Shown piece by piece: positions 1 through 8,821 of a stretch of DNA of 64,000 bases. Origin of the DNA: Sporosarcina globispora. GTDB lineage: Bacteria; Bacillota; Bacilli; Bacillales; Cytobacillaceae. Every line of letters starts with the position of its first letter. Within the stretch, counting starts at the first letter, position 1. The notes under the pieces were generated by a model. It searched no databases. It saw only the letters and a list, made by a program, of their open reading frames with translations, and was not told the DNA's origin. The DNA lies in NCBI RefSeq assembly GCF_001274725.1, contig NZ_LGUF01000007.1:892001-956000 (forward strand). Reading direction: 5' to 3'. Made by a program: the position numbers and the translations under genes.

Positions 1-1
1 A

Positions 2-136
2 GTACGAGATGCCTTTGATGGCTGGGATCCTACCGGCGGTGCAGTCTATTATTACAATCCGTATACAGCTACAGACCAATGGATATTTACTAGAACAGTC
101 ATTAAACAAATCGGCAATCACAATTTTGCCTATTAA
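2..136 (+). CDS. Cell wall hydrolase of the SleB type, C-terminal end (cut by window edge)
   Basis: Only the last 44 codons are present; the reading frame is open at base 2 and stops with TAA at 134-136. The visible peptide contains WDPTGGAVYYYNP and ends with TRTVIKQIGNHNFAY, the typical end of the Hydrolase_2/SleB domain of Bacillaceae cell-wall hydrolases (lytic enzymes acting on spore cortex or vegetative peptidoglycan). The catalytic part and any LysM domains lie outside the window, so which paralogue it is (SleB, CwlJ or YkvT-like) cannot be told. A hairpin terminator follows within 10 bases. Confidence 0.8.
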   Translation, partial: VRDAFDGWDPTGGAVYYYNPYTATDQWIFTRTVIKQIGNHNFAY

Positions 137-142
137 AAATGG

Positions 143-184
143 GGCACCTTTCCTGCACATGCCGGAAAAGGTGCCTTATTTAGT
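143..184 (+). terminator. Rho-independent terminator after the SleB-type gene
   Basis: GGCACCTTTCC (143-153) pairs with GGAAAAGGTGCC (164-175) apart from one bulged A, followed by a T-rich stretch. Confidence 0.75.
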
Positions 185-335
185 TCTGCTAAAAAACTCG
201 AATTAAAATCTGGTAATTTATATTACAAAAATATTAAAAGCGTTTTATTTTGTAACAAAAAAAGAGTTTTACTGAAATCTTCCTGTCATCTTACGGTGTT
301 AATATATTCCTATCAAGGGACATAAAGGAGATATC

Positions 336-902
336 ATGAAGAAATTAGTAATCTATCTAATCACAGCTGTTTTTCTATCGTTTGGATTTTCCAATGTCAC
401 TTCAGCCGCTGGAAATACGTATACAGTAAAAAATGGGGATACGCTTTGGGCCATCTCTAAAAAACATAACGTTACTGTACAGCAAATTAAATCATGGAAT
501 AAACTAACTTCAGATAAAATTAAACCTAAGCAAGTGCTAAAAGTTACTGGAGCTTCAGCAAAGGCTGCGGCACCTAAAAAGACAGCTGTAAAGGCTGCAT
601 CAACGAAAGCTTATAAAGAAATTAAAGTGAAAGCCACTGCCTACACAGCCAGCTGCAAAGGCTGCAGCGGCATTACTTATACAGGAATCAACCTGAAAAA
701 GAACCCGAACGCCAAGGTTATTTCAGTCGATCCGAAAGTTATTCCATTAGGTTCTAAAGTTTACGTACCTGGATATGGGGAAGCAATTGCAGGTGACAAA
801 GGCTCTGCAGTAAAAGGAAATAAAATTGATGTCTTTATCCCGAATAAACAGCGTGCGCTGCAGTGGGGCAGCAAAACGGTTACTATTAAAGTTTATAAGT
901 AA
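336..902 (+). CDS. Secreted LysM-3D domain cell-wall protein, YocH-like
   Basis: 188 aa. A signal peptide (about residues 1-24, ending TSAA) is followed by one LysM peptidoglycan-binding domain (about 28-70, YTVKNGDTLWAISKKHNV), a short Lys/Ala-rich linker, and a C-terminal 3D domain (about 97-186) with the conserved Asp-bearing motifs SVDPKVIPLGS, AGDKGSAVKG and KIDVF. The 3D domain resembles the catalytic fold of lytic transglycosylases of the MltA type, and YocH-type proteins are muralytic enzymes outside the membrane. The start is set by AAAGGAGATATC directly upstream. It is a single-gene unit with terminators on both sides. In Bacillus yocH is WalR-controlled; TGTAAC at about 251 upstream could be one half of such a site, but I did not see a clear direct repeat. 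Confidence 0.88.
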   Translation: MKKLVIYLITAVFLSFGFSNVTSAAGNTYTVKNGDTLWAISKKHNVTVQQIKSWNKLTSDKIKPKQVLKVTGASAKAAAPKKTAVKAASTKAYKEIKVKATAYTASCKGCSGITYTGINLKKNPNAKVISVDPKVIPLGSKVYVPGYGEAIAGDKGSAVKGNKIDVFIPNKQRALQWGSKTVTIKVYK

Positions 903-913
903 TAGAATTTGAG

Positions 914-943
914 AGAATCTCCTTGTGTGGAGGTTCTTTTTTT
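914..943 (+). terminator. Rho-independent terminator after the yocH-like gene
   Basis: AGAATCTCC (914-922) pairs with GGAGGTTCT (929-937, one G-U pair), followed by a run of seven T. Confidence 0.9.
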
Positions 944-1074
944 CTCAGAGATTTAGGGTCTTTGGATCTAGTTGCCAACAGGTATATTTTCTCATTTTTC
1001 CTCATTTGCTTATTTTTTACAAATATCAGATTGTACGCCAAAAAGAAGAGTGATTTACTAGAATGGTAGTGTCA

Positions 1075-1088
1075 TGTAAGCGTTTAAA
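1075..1088 (+). promoter_or_regulatory. Possible catabolite-responsive element (cre)
   Basis: TGTAAGCGTTTAAA differs at one position from the CcpA consensus TGWAANCGNTNWCA and lies 24 bases before the nuclease start codon. One mismatch in an AT-rich region makes this a weak call. Confidence 0.3.
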
Positions 1089-1111
1089 ATAAGGAAATAG
1101 GAGAGGATTAC

Positions 1112-3892
1112 ATGATTGAAAAGCAGCGCATAAAGTTATTTAGCTTTATTAGTGTTTTTGCTTTGATTCTAAGTCTTTTTAGTCCTTTTGCCACGGCAAG
1201 TGCAGATGAAGTGAGGTCTGTGGCACAAGCGATTGCGGATAATAACGGAGTTGCCACTGTGGAAGGCTATATTGTTGGAGTTACGAAAAGTACTTCAAGC
1301 TATAGCCATAGGGGTCCGTTTACAATTGCAACAAATATTGCAATTGCAGATTCCCCAGATGAAACGGACCCTAGTAAAATACTGCCGGTTCAGCTGCCGA
1401 GCGGTAATGTGAGATCAGGATTAAACCTGGTGGACAACCCTGATAACCTTAGAAAGAAAGTTCAAATTACCGGTTCACTGGAAGCCTATTTTACAGTTCC
1501 AGGTCTAAAGAATTCTTCGGTTTATTCTTGGGTGGAAGAAACAGAACCCACACAAGTTTCAGCTGTAACAGCTTCACCTGAAGCAGGTCCAATTAAACAG
1601 GGAACAGGTGTTACTTTATCGACAGAAACGGAAGGAGCAGTGATTCATTACACTTTGGATGGATCAGAGCCGACTTCTCAAAGTGAAACATACACTGATC
1701 CGATTGTCATAAATGAAAAAACAACCATTAAAGCCTTTGCTGTCAAAGAAGGCTTAACAGACAGCAGAGTGTCCCAGTTTATTTATACGCCTGCATTAGG
1801 CGGACTTCGCATTCATGATATTCAAGGTGCAGGGCATTATTCCGAATATGCCAACCAATATGCTGCGGATGTGGAAGGCATCGTCACAAAAGTTGCAGAT
1901 GCAAACAATTTCTATATGCAGGATCTGCAGCCTGACCAAGACCCTAATACTTCTGAAGGAATTCTCGTTTACAAAAAAAATCACGGTGCACAAGCGGGAG
2001 ATGTGGTTGCAGCAACTGGACAAATTAAAGAATGGGTTCTTGACGGCTATGCTGAAAAACTGGAGACAGATTTGCCTGTTACCGAAATTAATGCTTCAGC
2101 AATCAATAAAATAGCTTCAGGCCAGGAGCTTCCGGCTCCAGTCATTCTTGATAAAGAGAACCTGCCAGCTGAAGTGATCGATAATGATAGCTTTGGTGAG
2201 TTTGATCCAGAGCAGGATGGCATCGATTTTTATGAAAGTCTGGAAGGTATGCTTGTTCAAGTGGACAACCCTAAAGTAGTTGCCCCGCAAAAATATGGAG
2301 AGCTTGTAGCTGTTCCGGGAGATGTAGATACGAACACAAGGGCAGGCGGCCTGCGCATCTCAGAAAATGATTTTAACCCTGAGAGAATCACTTTGGACAT
2401 TAACGATAATGGCTTTGTTGCTAAAATGGGCGATAGCTTCAAAGGCAGCATTCAAGGTGTTGTCAGCTACGGCTTCAGCAACTATAAAGTATTAAGTGAT
2501 GCAGATTCATTGCCGGAATTTGTGGAAGGACCAGCGGCAAGAGAAGAGTCAAGCATTACTCCTGAAGAGGACAAATTAACCATCGCGTCTTATAATGTTG
2601 AAAACTTCTCAACAAAAACGGATGCGGAAAAGGTAACAAGATTAGCAGAAGCAATCGCCCGGAATATGAAGCAGCCGGATATCATTGGCCTGACAGAAGT
2701 ACAGGATAATGACGGACCAACGGATAGCGGCACAACAGAAGCGGACCAAAGTGCAGCATTGTTAATTGAAAAAATAAAAGAACTTGGCGGTCCTGCATAC
2801 ACATACACAGATATCGCTCCAGAAGATAAACAAGATGGCGGCCAGCCAGGAGGGAACATCCGTGTCGGCTTCCTATATAACGCTGAACGGGTAACATTAT
2901 CGGAAGGCGAAAAGGGATCTGCAACTGATGCTGTTGATTTTGAAAACGGCAAACTGACGCTAAACCCAGGACGCATTGATCCGACTAATGAGGCATTTGA
3001 AGATAGCCGCAAAGCATTGGCAGCCCAATTTGAATTTCAGGGCGAAAGCGTCATTGTCGTAGCCAACCATTTTAACTCGAAGGGCGGAGATCTTCCATTA
3101 TTCGGAAAAGTTCAGCCTCCTGTTTTAAACAGTGAAATTCAGCGCATGAAAATCGCCAGCGTTATTAATGGTTTTGTAAAGGATGTCAAAGCAGAAGACC
3201 CTGATGCCAATATTGTCCTGCTTGGCGACTTTAACGATTTTGAATTCTCCAATCCTTTAAAGGCTTTAAAGGGCGAAGAACTGACCAACATGATCGAAAA
3301 AGTGCCGGCAGAAGAGCGTTATACGTATAACTACCAAGGAAATGCACAGGTGCTGGATCATATTTTAGTATCCAACAACCTTGCCAAGAAAACAGAAGTC
3401 GATATTCTTCATATTAACTCAGGATTCATGGAAGAGCACGGCCGTGCAAGTGACCATGACCCTGTCATGATTCAGACAAGCTTAAAGCCGGCTTCAAAAC
3501 CGGAAGAGCCGAAATACGACCATGTTTTCAATCTCGTAAATTACCACACGAAGAAATTCGTTGTTGGACCTCATAATGCATTAGTTGTTATGGATGGAAC
3601 TTCTAGCCTCTCGCAAGGTCTATGGCTGAAGAAATCAGCAGCAGTTAAAGGCGAAGGCCTAAAAAATACGAAAGTCGTCATCAGCTCTGCCAACAAAGGG
3701 GCAGTTGTTGATCTAACTGGATCAGAGATTAAAGAAGTCATGATTGAGAGTGACAAAGTCGTGGAAATCCGCGGTGCCGAAAATGTACAGAAATGGACAC
3801 TTGGAAAAAAAGCGGATCCATCCCATATTATTTTCAAAGATTCAGATGGGAAGGAAATGGACTCTCCTTATGAAGGAGAGGAAGCGGCATAA
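1112..3892 (+). CDS. Secreted multidomain nuclease (OB-fold, CHB_HEX and endonuclease/exonuclease/phosphatase domains)
   Basis: 926 aa, exported (signal peptide 1-32, ATASA before DE). Domains in order: a DUF6359-like OB region (about 36-135); a chitobiase/hexosaminidase C-terminal-type domain (about 153-225, IHYTLDGSEPTSQSETY); a second OB-like region (about 231-350) of the YhcR nuclease type; an endonuclease/exonuclease/phosphatase domain (about 488-790) with ASYNVENF, GLTEVQDN, LLGDFNDFEFS and SDHDPV, which carry the metal and catalytic Asn, Glu, Asp and His; and a C-terminal module (about 815-900) also found on the next gene product. Likely extracellular DNA/RNA hydrolysis for nucleotide or phosphate supply. 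The start has GGAGAGG upstream. No LPXTG sorting signal is present. The following 5'-nucleotidase would dephosphorylate its products. In B. subtilis YhcR related modules occur in one polypeptide; here they are two genes. Confidence 0.85.
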   Translation: MIEKQRIKLFSFISVFALILSLFSPFATASADEVRSVAQAIADNNGVATVEGYIVGVTKSTSSYSHRGPFTIATNIAIADSPDETDPSKILPVQLPSGNVRSGLNLVDNPDNLRKKVQITGSLEAYFTVPGLKNSSVYSWVEETEPTQVSAVTASPEAGPIKQGTGVTLSTETEGAVIHYTLDGSEPTSQSETYTDPIVINEKTTIKAFAVKEGLTDSRVSQFIYTPALGGLRIHDIQGAGHYSEYANQYAADVEGIVTKVADANNFYMQDLQPDQDPNTSEGILVYKKNHGAQAGDVVAATGQIKEWVLDGYAEKLETDLPVTEINASAINKIASGQELPAPVILDKENLPAEVIDNDSFGEFDPEQDGIDFYESLEGMLVQVDNPKVVAPQKYGELVAVPGDVDTNTRAGGLRISENDFNPERITLDINDNGFVAKMGDSFKGSIQGVVSYGFSNYKVLSDADSLPEFVEGPAAREESSITPEEDKLTIASYNVENFSTKTDAEKVTRLAEAIARNMKQPDIIGLTEVQDNDGPTDSGTTEADQSAALLIEKIKELGGPAYTYTDIAPEDKQDGGQPGGNIRVGFLYNAERVTLSEGEKGSATDAVDFENGKLTLNPGRIDPTNEAFEDSRKALAAQFEFQGESVIVVANHFNSKGGDLPLFGKVQPPVLNSEIQRMKIASVINGFVKDVKAEDPDANIVLLGDFNDFEFSNPLKALKGEELTNMIEKVPAEERYTYNYQGNAQVLDHILVSNNLAKKTEVDILHINSGFMEEHGRASDHDPVMIQTSLKPASKPEEPKYDHVFNLVNYHTKKFVVGPHNALVVMDGTSSLSQGLWLKKSAAVKGEGLKNTKVVISSANKGAVVDLTGSEIKEVMIESDKVVEIRGAENVQKWTLGKKADPSHIIFKDSDGKEMDSPYEGEEAA

Positions 3893-3899
3893 CATTGAC

Positions 3900-3923
3900 A
3901 GCCGGAGTGAATATACTCCGGCT
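3900..3923 (+). terminator. Intercistronic hairpin between nuclease and nucleotidase
   Basis: AGCCGGAGT pairs perfectly with ACTCCGGCT around a six-base loop. Only three T follow, so it may attenuate or stabilise mRNA rather than end it; the next gene starts 50 bases on. Confidence 0.5.
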
Positions 3924-3974
3924 TTCAATCCCTCATTCTATGAAAAAATTAAACATCTGAAAGGGGCAGAAATA

Positions 3975-5957
3975 ATGAAATTTCCTTTTAAAGTATTATC
4001 TACAGTAGCCTTAACAGCAGCATTAACAATCTCTACAGCCGTTCCGGCAGGCCTGGTTTCAGCAAATGAGACATCAGCTGCAGATTTCACGCTTTCATTG
4101 ATGCATAGCAATGACACACACGCAAATATGGACAGTGCCGCCAAAAAAGTGACGGCTGTAAAGGAAGTAAGAGAAGCAAAGCCGAATGCCCTGCTTGTTG
4201 ATGCAGGCGATGTTTTTTCCGGAACTTTATATTTTAATAAATTCCTTGGACAAGCTGACCTTGAATTTATGAACCTGATGGGCTATGACATTATGACTTT
4301 TGGAAATCATGAGTTCGACTTGGGTTCAAGTCCGGAAGGGCACCAAGCACTGGCTGACTTTGTAAAAGGTGCACAATTCCCATTTGTCAGTTCAAACGTA
4401 AATTTTTCCGAGGATGCTAACCTGCAGGGGTTGTTTAGTGATGTAATATCGAGCGAACCTGCCAATGGAAAAATATATAATGGCATAATCAAAGAAGTTA
4501 ATGGAGAAAAAGTAGGATTCTTTGGTTTAACTACAGCTGAAACAGCCAGTATTTCCAGCCCGGGCAATGTGAAATTTGAGGACTATATTGAAGAAGCAGA
4601 GAAAGCAGTAAAAGCATTTGAGGGCATGGGAGTTAATAAAATAGTGGCTGTAACTCATATTGGCTATGATGATAATCCGAATGTGGATAATGATTTAAGC
4701 TTGGCTGCTCAGGTAGATGGAATTGATGTCATTGTTGGCGGACACAGCCATACGCAATTAAATGAACCAGTGATTGTGGCAACTGATGAAACAGGAGCGG
4801 AAAAGGATCCTACTGTTATTGTTCAAGCCGGACAATACAATAATTATCTAGGAACATTGGATGTGCAATTTGACGAGGCAGGAAAAGTAGTTGGGCAAGC
4901 TGGCGAGCTGATTAAAATATCGGATAAAGCAGAGGATCCCGAGGCTGCAGTGCTGCTTGAAAAATACTCATCACAAATAGAAGAATTAAAGAACACGGAA
5001 ATTGGAGCAGAAACGGTGACTGCACTTGAGAATCCGCGTACAAGCGGAGACAGCACAGAGCCAAGTGTACGGAAAAATGAAACAGCGTTAGGCAACCTAA
5101 TTACGGACGGCATGCTTGCAAAAGCCAACCAGTATAACAGCAGCGTAATCATGGCGCTCCAAAATGGTGGCGGCATTCGTGCAGCAATAGACGCAGGACC
5201 AATCACTGTTGGGGAAGTGATTACTGTTCTTCCATTTGGTAATACATTAGCGACTATGGAGGTAACGGGAGCTGAACTAAAGGAGGCTTTTGAAATCAGC
5301 GTAGGACAATATCCTGCAGAAAATGGCGGCTTCCTGCACGTGTCTGGTGCAAAAGTAAAATTTGATTCTACAAAGCCTGCAGGCGAGCGTATTGTTTCGA
5401 TCACTTATAAAAATGAACAGGGGACTTACACTGAAATCCAAGATAGTCAAACCTACACAATCGCTACGAATGCTTTCACAGCCAAAGGCGGAGATGGATA
5501 TACAGTCTTCGCGAAAGCATACCAGGAGGGAAGGGTAACGGATCTTGGACTTTCTGACTGGGAAAACTTTGCGGAACATCTAACCAGCCTGGGTACAATC
5601 ACACCAGCAGTGGAAGGGCGTATTGTAGATGTTGACAGCCTGCCGCCAGTAACGGAGTGGGAATTTGAGAAGAAGTATAACCTTACAGATGATAAAAAGA
5701 AAAAGTTAGTAGTGAACAAGGTTTCTTTTATTAATGTAGAAGAATCCGCAAAAATCAAAAACGGCATCTGGCTCAAAAATTCTGCTGTACTGCAGGGCAA
5801 AGGCCTTAAGAACCTGAGTGTCCGTGTAACACCAAAGAAAGAGCCGATTATTGTAGACTTTAGCGGTGCAGAAGTGAAAGAAGTCATTATTGAAAAAAGA
5901 GAATTAGTCGAGCTTAGGGGAGCAGAAAACATTAAAAAGATTAGTTATCGTAAATAA
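3975..5957 (+). CDS. Secreted 5'-nucleotidase / 2',3'-cyclic phosphodiesterase (UshA family)
   Basis: 660 aa from the ATG preceded by AAAGGGGC; this start gives a clean signal peptide (about 1-30, cleavage after VSA). An open frame extends upstream but has no ribosome binding site. The N-terminal calcineurin-type metallophosphatase domain shows the dinuclear metal ligands: HSNDTH (D47, H49), DAGD, GNHE (N111-H112), VTHIGYD and GGHSH. The C-terminal 5'-nucleotidase domain shows NGGGIRA, the TVLPFGN region and the NAFTAKGGDGY substrate-binding segment. It releases phosphate and nucleosides from extracellular nucleotides. The last about 80 residues (577-657) match the tail of the preceding nuclease. 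Co-oriented with that gene and probably co-transcribed. Confidence 0.9.
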   Translation: MKFPFKVLSTVALTAALTISTAVPAGLVSANETSAADFTLSLMHSNDTHANMDSAAKKVTAVKEVREAKPNALLVDAGDVFSGTLYFNKFLGQADLEFMNLMGYDIMTFGNHEFDLGSSPEGHQALADFVKGAQFPFVSSNVNFSEDANLQGLFSDVISSEPANGKIYNGIIKEVNGEKVGFFGLTTAETASISSPGNVKFEDYIEEAEKAVKAFEGMGVNKIVAVTHIGYDDNPNVDNDLSLAAQVDGIDVIVGGHSHTQLNEPVIVATDETGAEKDPTVIVQAGQYNNYLGTLDVQFDEAGKVVGQAGELIKISDKAEDPEAAVLLEKYSSQIEELKNTEIGAETVTALENPRTSGDSTEPSVRKNETALGNLITDGMLAKANQYNSSVIMALQNGGGIRAAIDAGPITVGEVITVLPFGNTLATMEVTGAELKEAFEISVGQYPAENGGFLHVSGAKVKFDSTKPAGERIVSITYKNEQGTYTEIQDSQTYTIATNAFTAKGGDGYTVFAKAYQEGRVTDLGLSDWENFAEHLTSLGTITPAVEGRIVDVDSLPPVTEWEFEKKYNLTDDKKKKLVVNKVSFINVEESAKIKNGIWLKNSAVLQGKGLKNLSVRVTPKKEPIIVDFSGAEVKEVIIEKRELVELRGAENIKKISYRK

Positions 5958-5980
5958 TAGAAAATCAGAATGGCAGATTG

Positions 5981-6015
5981 AACTGCGCACCATTGCTGGT
6001 GTGCAGTTTTCTTTT
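5981..6015 (+). terminator. Rho-independent terminator after the nucleotidase gene
   Basis: AACTGCGCACC pairs with GGTGTGCAGTT (one G-U pair) around ATTGCT, followed by TTCTTTT. Confidence 0.9.
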
Positions 6016-6094
6016 GACAATGATTCAGCCATTTTTGTGCTCTTTTTGATATGATGGATATAATATGACTGGTAATAAATTTGGAGGAGCAGGT

Positions 6095-6586
6095 ATGGCT
6101 GGTATAAAATCAATAAACCTGGATGGGGAAGAAGTCTATGTGTTTAACAGTGCCATCTATATTTTTGAGTCGTCTGCAGGAAATACGCTGGAAGTGGATC
6201 TAATTGTGAGCGAGGTTACTCTAAGAAAATTTCAAGATAGGGATAGTATGATCACGGAAATTGAATTGGAAGATGACCGAATACTAAGTTCATTTATGTT
6301 TCTAAAACCTGTGCCAGGCAAGCTGCCAAGACTAAGCTTATTTTGCGAACTCGATCCAGAGGAATCATACGAAGGTGTTTCAAGAATAAGTGAGGAGCAT
6401 TCGGACTTTCCGGATATTGAGGCTGGCATTTCATTAGAAGAAATTCGAAAAGTAGAGATGCCGAATGAAAAAATCACACTTAAATTAAACCTGCCGATTA
6501 ATCAGGTGGAATGGCTGAAGGAGCAGAAAAATAAAGAATTGAATCAGCTTTTTAAAGAACTGTTAGAGGGATATTTGGAGAGATGA
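6095..6586 (+). CDS. Hypothetical acidic protein, 163 aa
   Basis: I do not recognise this protein. The start at 6095 is chosen because TTGGAGGAGC lies at normal spacing; an ATG 30 bases upstream has none. No signal peptide or membrane segment is visible. The N-terminal two thirds look beta-rich and acidic (ESSAGNTLEVDLIVSEVTL); the last about 35 residues form a charged helix (EWLKEQKNKELNQLFKELL) that could dimerise. It is a single-gene unit with a terminator behind it, converging on the lipase gene of the opposite strand, so it is not obviously part of that operon. Confidence 0.65.
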   Translation: MAGIKSINLDGEEVYVFNSAIYIFESSAGNTLEVDLIVSEVTLRKFQDRDSMITEIELEDDRILSSFMFLKPVPGKLPRLSLFCELDPEESYEGVSRISEEHSDFPDIEAGISLEEIRKVEMPNEKITLKLNLPINQVEWLKEQKNKELNQLFKELLEGYLER

Positions 6587-6619
6587 TCGCTTGCTGGCTG
6601 CGATTTAAAAGAAGAAGAA

Positions 6620-6647
6620 AACCGAGCTGACAACTCAGCTCGGTTTG
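6620..6647. terminator. Terminator between convergent genes
   Basis: ACCGAGCTGA (6621-6630) pairs perfectly with TCAGCTCGGT (6635-6644). It has A residues on its 5' side and TTTG on its 3' side, so it can serve the plus-strand gene ending at 6586 and, less well, the minus-strand gene ending at 6692. Confidence 0.8.
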
Positions 6648-6662
6648 TTGATTCTGATACTT

Positions 6663-6690
6663 GGGACAAGGTACCTGTCCCCATGTCCCT
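6663..6690. repeat. Short palindromic intergenic element
   Basis: GGGACAAGGTACCTGTCCC followed by CATGTCCCTG is a near-palindrome with an additional half copy, directly abutting the stop codon of the lipase gene. GGGACA/TGTCCC-type elements recur in intergenic DNA of Bacillaceae; I know of no assigned function. Confidence 0.45.
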
Positions 6691-6691
6691 G

Positions 6692-8806
6692 TTAATTGAT
6701 CGTTCCGCGATCCACCTGTTCATACAGAAGCCCCATATTACTCTTCACCTTTTTGGATACCTCGCACAATGCCTCGATTGCTTCGGCTTTATGGTTTCCT
6801 AGCTGATAAACCACATCATCGAATAGCATTTCCATTTCTCTTAAAATGGCGATGGATGCCAGGTTATAGAGGTGGACGTTAAAGTATCCGCTGTTATTAA
6901 ATATGGCGGTCTCGACATAAGGCCTGAAATTCTCCAGCAGAGTGGGATACTCCGTCATTAATCGATCTAAGCCCTTTCGAATGCCTTCAATCGTAGCAGC
7001 AAAATCATCCAATGGCTCGAGCGCGTTGGCGACACTGTTTCTGATTTTATCATCAAAGTCCGAAAACAGGCCGAATAACTTGCCGGGGATGGTGTAGTCC
7101 AAAGCGAATTTGGTTGCGCCTTTGATGGTGCTCGATAGGAGTTCCAATGCATTTTCAATGTTCAGAGTGATTACCCATGCCTGATGCAATAAAGGCAGGA
7201 GGAGTGTATGAGTTGATCTAGTAAAGGCAGTATAAGCAGTATCCATCTGGAATTCCTTAATCTTCATCCTCAGCTCCATGTAGGGGGAATCTTCCAGTTT
7301 ATACGTATTCGTTCCCTGTACGGATATTGAATTGGAATGAGCGGATTTGCTTCTGATGGACTGTCCGAGGGAAAGGTCCCTGTCATGAAAATTAGCTGCA
7401 ACATCCTGGACTTGTTTCTGGTATTCGCTGATATGTGAAAGAAGCTTATCCCTGTTATGGTTTACGATTCCATAATGGGCTTTTAACTCACTGACTACAG
7501 CATCATACCAGAGTTCTTTTCCGCCCTCAAACAGCTCGGGGATTTTATTAGAAATAATCCTGATAAGGCTTTTGGAAAGATCCTGAACATCCGCTTTCAA
7601 ATCGTACAAAAAACTGCGGATTTCATTAAATATGCTTTCCACACTGACGTTCGTCCGGAAAATATGTTCAAGCAGCTCAGCAGGCGGGGAGTTCAGTATA
7701 TAGTTCAGTGATTTTGCATGACTTTCCGCCACATTTAACAAAGAAACCAAATGATCGATTTCAGCCGTTAATCGGTTGCTGATCGAAGTAATCCCCATAA
7801 ACAGCGGTTCACTGATCAGATTTTCAAACATCTCTTCGAAAATCTTCTGCAGGCGGCTGAGCCGTTCATAATAACGGTTTGCTTCATCGTCTACAATGGC
7901 AACCGAGTTGCCCAGGTACTCGTGGGCAAGGTTCAGTCTTTCCATTACATGGCTTTGCAGGGAGGAAGCAAGAAGATCCAGATTCTCCTTGTTGATCTCA
8001 ATGCGGTCTGAGTGCCCGCCATATAGCGGTACTCCAGTCCAGATGCTGGATACGATATGGGCATCAGCATCGATATAGATTTTGCCATAGCCGGGCTTGC
8101 CGATTTCTCCAATTACATAGAACTGAGTGCCATCTTCATTCCTCAAATAGCCTGTGTGGTTTGTACCAAGCTTTGAGAATCCTGGAATCCCATTGAAGAT
8201 TTCATACTGCTTGCCTGGAATCCTGTCATGTAGATTTAATGCGATCAAAGTCTGAGTCAGCACATCGTAGCTGCTGAAGTAATTTGTAATGTTGTCATAC
8301 GTTTTATTGGGGTCCATCATTCCCTCAGGAAGGAGTGCAGGGTTAAGTGTAACTGCTTTAACCTCTGGATTTTCAATTGCGACGGCATTTACTAGGCCGC
8401 CTCCGAGAGAATTTCCTGCAACATACTTAACACCGCCAATATCCTTATACGTTTCATTCATCTGATTGTAGTATTCTCGTGCAGCTGTAATTTGTTCTGG
8501 GGTCAGGTCACTTAAAAGCTGAACATCTGTAATGATATCCTCATTTCCATATTTCGCTTTAGCATCTGTACCCACATAAATAATGGATACTTCTTTTGTT
8601 TCCGTATTTATGACTGTCATGGCATCAAGGCCCGTTGGGTCTTCATAACGAGTATTAAGTACGCTATATTCATTATCATTTACATAAAATTTGGTAAATT
8701 TAGTTGGGTGTGTATAAGCACGGTACCCTGCGAGTTCGACTAAATCTTTATCATTATTTACGGTGATATTTTGATTGATAGGGGGAGGGCTCTCCAGTTT
8801 ATCCAT
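6692..8806 (-). CDS. TslA-like protein: N-terminal lipase domain fused to a long helical C-terminal domain
   Basis: 704 aa from the ATG at 8806, which has AGAAGG eight bases upstream; a GTG at 8815 would overlap that site. No signal peptide. The N-terminal about 280 residues form an SA1320-like alpha/beta-hydrolase with the nucleophile motif GNSLGGG (Ser133); Asp181 (SSYDVL) and His217 (TNHTGY) or His265 are candidate triad partners. The remaining about 420 residues are long amphipathic helices without recognisable catalytic motifs. Lipase first and helical LXG-like targeting domain last is the reversed order described for the S. aureus type VII secreted phospholipase TslA. The gene is the last of an operon: 15 bases separate it from an upstream DUF1672-type lipoprotein, the immunity type paired with TslA. 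No type VII machinery or small helical partner genes are in the window. Function as an antibacterial lipase is inferred. Confidence 0.72.
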   Translation of the reverse strand: MDKLESPPPINQNITVNNDKDLVELAGYRAYTHPTKFTKFYVNDNEYSVLNTRYEDPTGLDAMTVINTETKEVSIIYVGTDAKAKYGNEDIITDVQLLSDLTPEQITAAREYYNQMNETYKDIGGVKYVAGNSLGGGLVNAVAIENPEVKAVTLNPALLPEGMMDPNKTYDNITNYFSSYDVLTQTLIALNLHDRIPGKQYEIFNGIPGFSKLGTNHTGYLRNEDGTQFYVIGEIGKPGYGKIYIDADAHIVSSIWTGVPLYGGHSDRIEINKENLDLLASSLQSHVMERLNLAHEYLGNSVAIVDDEANRYYERLSRLQKIFEEMFENLISEPLFMGITSISNRLTAEIDHLVSLLNVAESHAKSLNYILNSPPAELLEHIFRTNVSVESIFNEIRSFLYDLKADVQDLSKSLIRIISNKIPELFEGGKELWYDAVVSELKAHYGIVNHNRDKLLSHISEYQKQVQDVAANFHDRDLSLGQSIRSKSAHSNSISVQGTNTYKLEDSPYMELRMKIKEFQMDTAYTAFTRSTHTLLLPLLHQAWVITLNIENALELLSSTIKGATKFALDYTIPGKLFGLFSDFDDKIRNSVANALEPLDDFAATIEGIRKGLDRLMTEYPTLLENFRPYVETAIFNNSGYFNVHLYNLASIAILREMEMLFDDVVYQLGNHKAEAIEALCEVSKKVKSNMGLLYEQVDRGTIN

Positions 8807-8821
8807 TATATACACCTTCTT

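Noticed and set aside
2590-3012. Minus-strand 140-codon frame inside the nuclease gene
   Set aside because: Shadow of the plus-strand coding sequence; no ribosome binding site and no family features.
1112-5957. Nuclease and nucleotidase as one gene split by a frameshift
   Set aside because: The second has its own ribosome binding site and signal peptide and a hairpin lies between them; the shared tail occurs at the end of both.
6095-6586. 163-aa protein as a TlaA/TlaB-type helical partner of the lipase
   Set aside because: Its predicted content is mostly beta with one C-terminal helix, it is on the other strand and has its own terminator.
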